Made by a program: the position numbers and the translations under genes | Source of the DNA: Macrostomum hystrix | Lineage: Eukaryota > Platyhelminthes > Macrostomidae | Assembly: GCA_950097015.1 (NCBI GenBank) | Contig: CATNEN010000001.1 | Coordinates: 20,451,501 to 20,515,500 of the forward strand | Direction of reading: 5' to 3' | DNA: 64,000 bases | The notes under the pieces: generated by a model | Told to the model about the DNA's origin: nothing | The model's database searches: none | The model's input: the letters and a program-made list of their open reading frames with translations, nothing else | In this document: positions 34,001-43,000 of the stretch, piece by piece | Layout of the letters: every line of letters starts with the position of its first letter | Numbering within the stretch: position 1 is the stretch's first letter

Positions 34001-37000
34001 GCCTGAGCAGTCCGATCAGCAGCCGCTCGAACCTCCCGACGCCCCTGAGCTCACGGAGCCAGTCGCAGCCCGGCTCCACCCACGGCGGGCGAAGGACCCA
34101 GAGAGGAACTACAGAGAACCCGACCTGCGCAGAAGCTGAATTGCTTGATTGACAGACTAAAGTTACAAGGACTGTTCTAAAAACAATTATATTGTTGCCT
34201 GCTACTACTTCTTTCATTTTATTCCCTTAATTTTTCATCCACTTGAGGAGGACTGTCATGCCGTATTCTAATAGCACTCACGTATCGCTTTGCCGGTCAA
34301 TCTAATATGTACATATCACTAACTCTCGCTCACTATGTACATGCCCCCCACGCGCATGTTGATCGTCGGTTGCACGTTGAGGCAAATATATAAATACTGT
34401 CTCGCCCTACTTGGAGGGCTCACCTTTTTCTTCGCACCTCACACAGCGTGACTCTTGAGCTATTACAGTTATAACTGTACAATCTCGGCACAATATTCTC
34501 TGACCGATGTATTCATTAGGAATCACATTTTGGCATGATCGTAGCCCCTCGGCACTCGGCATAGTATAGGTCTTTGTAACATGTTATGAGTTTAGTTACA
34601 GCACACTTCTCAGTTGACAGAAATTTTCCAGCAAAATAATATTTAATGCCGATTTCTAATCTGTCTAAAAGCAAATTGGTTTGAAAACAGATTTTTTCCT
34701 AAAATTCTGAATTCTTTATAAGCAAATTATTTTTACACTAGAAGTTTCATCCATCAAGCTATCTAAATACGAGTACATAATGGTACACGACTGAATATGC
34801 TTATAATGCAAGGCTGGAATACAAAACATTTTTACAAGAAAAAAATTTGCCTACGATAAAAATCTAACTAAAAACTTGCACCTCGAATTAACAGCAAGAA
34901 ATTTCCCGCCCCGACAAGGTCATAACCTTGCTAGAAATATTCTAACGAGGTGCATCGAAGGAACTAGCCAAGGCCACAATCAAACGCTGCATTGTAGCTT
35001 AACGTCGAAGGATTCTATCGTAGAGATAGATTTTGGTTGGGTACTACGGACTGACCAAGGCCGTAGGAAAAATGAGCGATCGAGTGAGTGAGTCATCAAG
35101 GATGCGAATTTCCAGCACTAGAAAGCCGAACGGCAGACTGAAGCAACTATGCCATCGGTCAGAGAGAGTGAGAGAGGCAGGGGTTGTGCAAGCAATGACT
35201 AGCCTATACAATGCCATCTCTGGGGCATGATAGAGAGACAGACAGTGAAGCCAAGCTATATAATAGATAACAGAAGAATGAAGGGATATATATATATTTT
35301 CTATAAAGTCCGTTAGCTAGATGCGGCACACATGGTATAAAGAACACGGAATCCCGGACATTGCCATAGAAATAGGCTGCGTTCAACAAATTGACTATCC
35401 ACCATACACAATCTAAATACAGATGGCATACCTAATACGCTTTTCATTCGAATGAAAAAAAAAATTAACCAAGCATTGCCAGATAAATTTATCAATTAGC
35501 ATTTAGAGGGCAAAGCGCACAGGGATTCTAGGAAAGATAGGGATAAATGATTTGGTTATATGTTTAAATAAAATTTAGGCGATAAGTGATTGGTTACGCG
35601 TTTTTAAGAAATGAAGCCGATAAATGAATGGTTAGAGGTTTCTATGAAATATAGGAGATAAATGAATGGTTAGAGGTTTCTATGAAACATAGGAGATAAA
35701 TGAATGGTTAGAGGTTTCTATGAAATATAGGAGATAAATGAATGGTTAGAGGTTTCTATGAAATATAGGAGATAAATGAATGGTTAGAGGTTTCTATGAA
35801 ACATAGGAGATAAATGAATGGTTAGAGGTTTCTATGAAATATAGGAGATAAATGAATGGTTAGAGGTTTCTATGAAATATAGGAGATAAATGAATGGTTA
35901 GAGGTTTCTAGGAAATATAGGAGATAAATGAATGGTTAGAGGTTTCTATGAAATATAGGAGATAAATGAATGGTTAGAGGTTTCTATGAAATATAGGAGA
36001 TAAATGAATGGTTAGAGGTTTCTAGGAAATATAGGAGATAAATGAATGGCTAGAGGTTTCTAGGAAACAAAGGAGATGAATGAATGGCTAGAGGTTTCTA
36101 GGAAATATAGGAGATGAATGAATGGTTAGAGGCTTCTATGAAATATAGGAGATTAATGAATGGTTAGAGGTTTCTATGAAATATAGGAGATAAATGAATG
36201 GCTAGAGGTTTCTAGGAAACAAAGGAGATGAATGAATGGCTAGAGGTTTCTAGGAAATATAGGAGATGAATGAATGGTTAGAGGTTTCTAGGAAATATTG
36301 GAGATGAATTACCGATTAGGTAATTAGATGAAATAGATAATGAATGAAATAATTAATCAATCAACATATTCTAGGAAAACAAAGAGATTCTAAGAAAATA
36401 ACCGCTAGATTAGTACTGAGGCTCACCTGCAGGAAGTCCACAGCGGCCTCACGAAGCACCTCCTGAGCGTCGGCATCAGACAGGAACTGATCAGCGAGCT
36501 CCTTCTGCTGTTTGATATAGTACCTGGCATTCAGGGCCAGCCTGTTCCCCAGATCCTGCAGACTATCCGGAAGGGTCCGCCTGCGAATCAACGGCCCGAC
36601 ATTGACGCTGACCTCCATGAGTTTGTACTCATTGCTGGGACCGTGCAGGCCAAACTCCTGCACAGCCAGCATCACCACCTCGTGCGCCGAGGTGATGCGA
36701 TTGATGCACAGCAGCTTGAAGGCACCGTCGGGTCGAAATACTCGAATCACGTGATCGGGCAAGTCGCTGGTTGCCAGGCCGCCCACGCCAACGCTGAGAT
36801 CCGGATTCGATGCGGAGCCTTTCAGAGCCTGCCCGCCAGCCGAATGATGCTGCTCAGAGGCGCCGTTGTCGCTGCCAGCCCTGCCAGGGGCATGCTGCCT
36901 GCCCGCTGCGCGACCAAGCGAGCCGCCGCCGGCCACGCTGCCGCCATTGCCCGAATCTGATTGGCTAGCGGAGCTGGGCACGCTAGCCGCGGCCTGCAGT

Positions 37001-40000
37001 AGGTGCTGATGAAAGTGCAGAGGGTCCCAGCGTAGGCTGAGCTCCAGCTTGGCCTCCTGCTGCGGCTGCTGTAGTTTGGGAATAAGGAGAGTTCGAGCAC
37101 TTTTAGCTTGAGCACTGTTTTCGATGGAATAACAAATTGCAGGTTTCAGGTTATGTAATTTTACCCAGGAAGCAAAATAAGAGGATCTAAAGCATTGGGA
37201 TAATTTGAATGTGACACAGGGATCTTTAACACAGGATCCCAATCCAACAGGATCCTAAATGGGATCTGAAGAATCCCAGATCCCAGAGCGCACACAAACC
37301 TGGAGTAGCAGAGTCCGCAATTTAGTCACAGGCATCTGATCCACCGGCTGTCCGCCGATGCTGACAACCTGATCAGCAGCTCGGATGCCAGCCGCGGCGG
37401 CCGGACTGCCGTCGGCGACGTCGCGGACGAAACAGACTCCGTCGGCGATGTGAAATCGCACGCCGGCGTTCACCATAGGACAGACGGCTTTGCGCAGTCG
37501 AGACTTTGTCGAGCAGGCGATGCGAAGCAGATTCTGGGCTCCCCTCGTCTCCTCTCGACGTTCCAGTTGTCGTTCGAACTGTTGCAACAGGCGGAACAGG
37601 TCGGCGGAGTCGTCGAAATCGTTGAAATGATTGTTGGTCCACAGAAGGAACACCCGCACGGCCCTGTTGGCCTGCTCGCCGCCGCAGCCGAGGCCTTCAA
37701 TCAGTCGCTTAGCAACGGGCAGGCCGCTTTCTAAGAATGTCCGATAAGTCAGGAGGAAATCGTCGGCGTAGTTGGGATCTGAAGAGGAGCCACTGCGGCA
37801 CTCCAGCAGCTGTTCAATGAGGGCCGTGGGGGTGCCACGGATGACAGTGTGCTGTTTTTTTAGAGTGCCAGACTCCAGGGTTCGAATCTCCTTCACCAGA
37901 TGGACGCTGCCGTCAGATGCGCGAACGTCGACCGTATTCTCCGCCTCGGCTGACAGCACTGTGCAGTATTGCTCCTGTTAATTGGATTTTAGGGGAGAAA
38001 AATAGATCTTCTACGTGAAAGGTTCTTGGGAAATTTGCTGAAAAACCTTGGAATCGAGCTGACGGACCTAGATGTTTCTAAGAAACGTGTTTTTTAAGGC
38101 AAAACTTGAAAAAATACTTCCCGGAAGTTGAGAAAGGTTATAGAAATCTGTATTTATGGTAGTAACAATATTAGATAACAGAAAACAGACACGCACGACC
38201 TACCTGGGTGATGAAAGCGAAGCGACAGTTAGGCACCAGAGACCGCATCACTCCCACGTGAAACTGTCGCTCAGTGGTCGGCTTGACTCCAAAAGCGTCA
38301 CCGCAATGCAACTGCACCGGGGCATTGCCAGGACGTTGAATCTCTACTTCGCCGTCGACAATGACAGACCAGGAGTCGAGTTTCTCGCCGTCGTCCAGCA
38401 CAATTTTGCCGGGTTGTTCAACCACAGCGTAGAGCATGCAGCCGGCGAAATGTCGCTGCGTGGCCCGGGTGAAGTTTGAGAACGCGTGCAGGCGTTGAAA
38501 GGCGTCCAGCAGGCAGTCGATGTCCTCGCTGGTTCTTTCACGTGGCTCCTTCTCAAGGGCCACCAGCAGCGGACTTCGCCTTGGCAGGTCTGGGGTGACT
38601 TGGATGCCCTGTGCTGAGTCGCCGTCAAGCATGCGCATCTGCTGATGAATCTCTTCGTCGCTGTCACAGTTCTGGACGGAGCTATCCAGCTCGCCGCTGC
38701 CCGAGTAGGCGGACGAGGTGTCCGAACTGTGCGACATGCGCTTGGCGCCAGAGGAGTCGCTGAGACGCAGCAGCAGAGACTCCTGTGCGTGCATCGGCTG
38801 AGACGGGTGAGAACAGACAATTAAAAACGAGTCCTAGTCAATTCCCTTTGGTTAGATTCTTGTCCCCTGCTGCGGGCAATGGCACATCATTTGGTGACAC
38901 CAGACCCGCAGCCAGCGAGGAGGCAATTCTGCCCATTTCGCTGACTCCTGAGCACACTCTCACACAGGTGTGTACATCTGCACTGACTTTCTCATCGTCA
39001 GGCAGTGTACACTCTCACTGTGCCTTGGAGGTTGGCCCTTAAGGGTGCAAATTGCACGACAAGCCACCAAAATGAATGTGGCCTCGCCGCGGAATCGAAC
39101 TTAGGGACCTTGGTGCGAGAGGCAAACGCTTTAACCGCCCTGCCACTCACCCACCAACGTACGAGTTAAGGAGGGCTGCGGGCAATGGCACATCATTTGG
39201 TGACAAAGGACAATGGACCCTTTCATTTTCACTACATCCTCATTGTTTAAAATGTTCACGCCCCTGTTTTCAAATTTTATAAGTTTTTTTACATGAATTA
39301 TTATTATTATGATAAGTACACGAGAAACATTGTTAAATCACCTTATGATGCTGGTGCATCATGACAGCCCTGTCCATGCCGCCGACAGCAGCCGTGGAAC
39401 CATCCGGTGCGACAACACCTACGCCTACTGGGTGGTACATCTGATTCAGGGCCACCACTGGCCTCTGCTCCAGGTCCGGGGTGTCGATCTGAGAATAATG
39501 AGAAAGTTGATTCTGTATTTTAGACGGGGAAACGGTACATTGGTAAACATGAAAATCTCAGTTAAGGTTTAGAAGAACAAACTAAAGCATTATCGATAGA
39601 ATACGCTTGAAACCCATTGGATGAAAAATTAAATTGGATTATTTGCCTTGATGCCTGTGTTAAATCCCATTCCCAACACTGAAAATCCTCATGATTAAAT
39701 GCAATCTTTGCAATTAGGATATAGGATAATGACAGACTAGGAGACACGGGGCAAGCTGGGATATGGGATAATGATGGGCAAGCTGGTATATGGGATAATA
39801 ATGGGCAAGCTGGGATATGGGATAATGATGGGCAAGCTGGGATATGGGATAATTATGGGGCAAGCTGGGATATGGGATAATCATGAGCAAGCTGGGATAT
39901 GGGATAATGATGGGCAAGCTGGGATATGGGATAATGATGGGCCAGCTGAGATATGGGATAATGATGGGCAAGCTGGAATATGGGATAATGATGGGCAAGC

Positions 40001-43000
40001 TGGAATATGGGATAATGATGGGCAAGCTGGGATATGGGATAATCATGAGCAAGCTGGGATATGGGATAATGATGGGCAAGCTGGGATATGGGATAATGAT
40101 GGGCAAGCTGGGATATGGGATAATGATGGGCAAGCTGGGATATGGGATAATGATGGGCAAGCTGGGATATGGGATAATCATGAGCAAGCTGGGATATGGG
40201 ATAATGATGGGCAAGCTGGGATATGGGATAATGATGGGCAAGCTGGGATATGGGATAATGATGGGCAAGCTGGGATATGGGATAATGATATCAAGCTGGT
40301 ATATGGGATAATGATGGGCAAGCTGGGATATGGGATAATTATGGGGCAAGCTGGGATATGGGATAATTATGGGGCAAGCTGGGATTTGCAGATAGTGAAC
40401 GACTAGGAAACGAATTAAGATCCCACAGCAGTGTGGTCTTACCACAATGACTGCGCCGTGAACACGAAATCGGAACGATGCCAGAAAGTTATTCATTTAC
40501 AGAACAGAAAATGAACACACTAACTAAGCTAATTTGTATAGCCTATAAACACAGTTATCACACCAGTTTAAATACGGATTTCCCTTAGACAATGGGCTAA
40601 TATAAGCAGATGACTTACTAGTGTAAACACCACCCAAAGCACATTGTCATGCATAGGAATCGTGCAATCGTGCAATTTAAAAGCAGCATCTAGATTCGCA
40701 TCGTTCTATATATAGCTGTTTTAATTCTATCTTCTATCTATCGTCTGATTTGCAGTTAAAAGAAAAACTAATCACTATAGTAACCTATGAGAGACATTCT
40801 AAAAATATCGGAATATAGCAGCTACAATAAATGTAAGTATGGATTCAGATTAGGTCGCATACAATCAAAGTGGTAAATTGACAACATATTTTGATTTCAC
40901 TTTCACTATTTTTATTTTATATTACTCTTTTGACAGCTACGTCTTATTTTGTTCCCGTCAAATTTCTCTATCCCTTCCAACATTCTGATGTTCTATTTTG
41001 CCTTCTTAAAATTTCCTTACCTTCTCATATTCACCTTCCTTCTCATATCCTCTCTCCCTTCTCATATTCTCTCTCCCTTCTCATAGTCTCTCTCCATTCT
41101 CATAGTCTCTCTCGGACTTTTCATATCTTCCCTTCTCCTTTCTGAAATCTACTCTACCTTGTCAAATCCCCTCTACCTTGTCAAATCCTCTCTCCCTTGT
41201 GAAATCCTCTCTCCCTTGTGAAATCCTCTCTCCCTTGTGAAATCCTCTCTCCCTTGTGAAATCCTCTCTCCCTTGTGAAATCCTCTCTCCCTACTGAAAT
41301 CCTCTCTCCCTACTGAAATCCTCTCTCCCTTGTGAAATCCTCTCTCCCTACTAAAATCCCCTCTCCCTTGTGAAATCCTCTCTCCCTTGTGAAATCCTCT
41401 CTCCCTACTGAAATCCTCACTCCCTTGTCAAATCCTCTCTCCCTTGTCAAATCCCGTCTCCCTACTTATGAACTCTCAATTGGCAATGAAGCAACAAGTG
41501 CTGCCAAAACCAGTGTGAGAATGACCCAGACAACAATGCCGCAGCATTAGAGAACTCACCACAAGCAGGTCGCAGGCCTCCAAACAGATGCAGTCTTCAC
41601 GCCGGTAAATATCTCTGCCTATTCGGCGGCCGAAGCTACACAAAAAGAATGATAAAAGAAGGAATTAAGAAATACGAGTATAAATTCTGGCCTGCAATAA
41701 TCGTAAGATAAAAGCTTATCTATATGATGGATATACTAGTTTATATAATTGTATAGAATGCACGTTGAAAGCACACACATAGCTAACTTGTGTGCGAGCA
41801 CACGTGCACATAGGCTAGCAAGCCTGCTAATATACAGCATGGTGTGCAGTCTAGTACCAGACTGTGCTAGGACACCAGGGATATTGGTGTAGGCTCTTAG
41901 CGTTAACAGAGGGGGTGAGGGGGAAAGGCTAAAAGGGTGGCAGGGGCGGGTGGCAGCATTTCACAAATGTCCAATCCATGCGCTGGGATGTGAATCTCTG
42001 TAGGTCACGAGACGGGGGTGTTAGTCGTGTGTGGGTGGGGTCTTATTGTAGGCATGAAGCCTAGCAGCGCGAGTGTGATATTAAGCGAAGCGAATTATGC
42101 ATTATATAATTTACTAATGCTTAATGCTTACTGCAACATGCTTCAATACATAAGCTATGTGGGCTACGTTTCACTAATGGGTAAAATAGTAAATACTATC
42201 AGATAAGAAATCATTGATTACGATAAAGCATAATACAGTTCTAATACATATCATTTTCATGTTTGCCTCAGTGCAATAAAAATAGGTAATGACCAACAAC
42301 GACACTTATGACAGTATGGGAAATGACCAATCATGACACTTATGACAGTATGGGTAATGACCAACCACGACATAAATGACAGTATGAGTAATGACCAACC
42401 CTGACACAAATGACAGTATGGGTAATGACCAGCTCAAACACTAATGACAGTATGGGTAATGACCAGCTCAAACACTAATAACAGTATGGGTAATGACCAG
42501 CTCAAACACTAATAACAGTATGGGTAATGACCAACCCTGACACAAATGACAGTATGGGAAATGACCAACCCTGACATATATGACAGTATGAGTAATGACC
42601 AACCCTGACATAAATGACAGTATGAGTAATGACCAACCATGACACTAATGACAGTATGGGTAATGACCAACCATGACACTAACGACAGTATGGGTAATGA
42701 CCAAACATGACACTAATGACAGTATGGGTAATGACCAGCTCAAACACTAATGAGAGTATGGGTAATGACCAGCTCAAACACTAATGAGAGTATGGGTAAT
42801 GACCAGCTCAAACACTAATAACAGTATGGGTAATGACCAACCCTGACACAAATGACAGTATGGGTAATGACCAACCCTGACATATATGTCAGTATAGACC
42901 ATATAATGCCAGTATAGGCAATGACCGACATAATAACCTAATAACAGTTGTGATCAATTTATTGATGAGAAAAAAACTGTTTCTAAAAAATGCACACTAA

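Larger units (their letters stand above)
31305..34467 (+). mobile_element. LTR retrotransposon, Ty3/gypsy-type order, internally rearranged
   Basis: LTRs of 214 bp begin TGTCATG and end ATTACA. The 5-bp target duplication gttat lies at 31300-31304 and 34468-34472. Domain order reverse transcriptase, RNase H, integrase is that of Ty3/gypsy elements. A purine run (gaggaggac) precedes the 3' LTR and a likely primer-binding site, ttggcgtcgc, follows the 5' LTR. The LTRs differ at only two positions, indicating a recent insertion, yet the coding region is deleted and duplicated in several places. The copy is therefore presumably non-autonomous. Confidence 0.95.
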
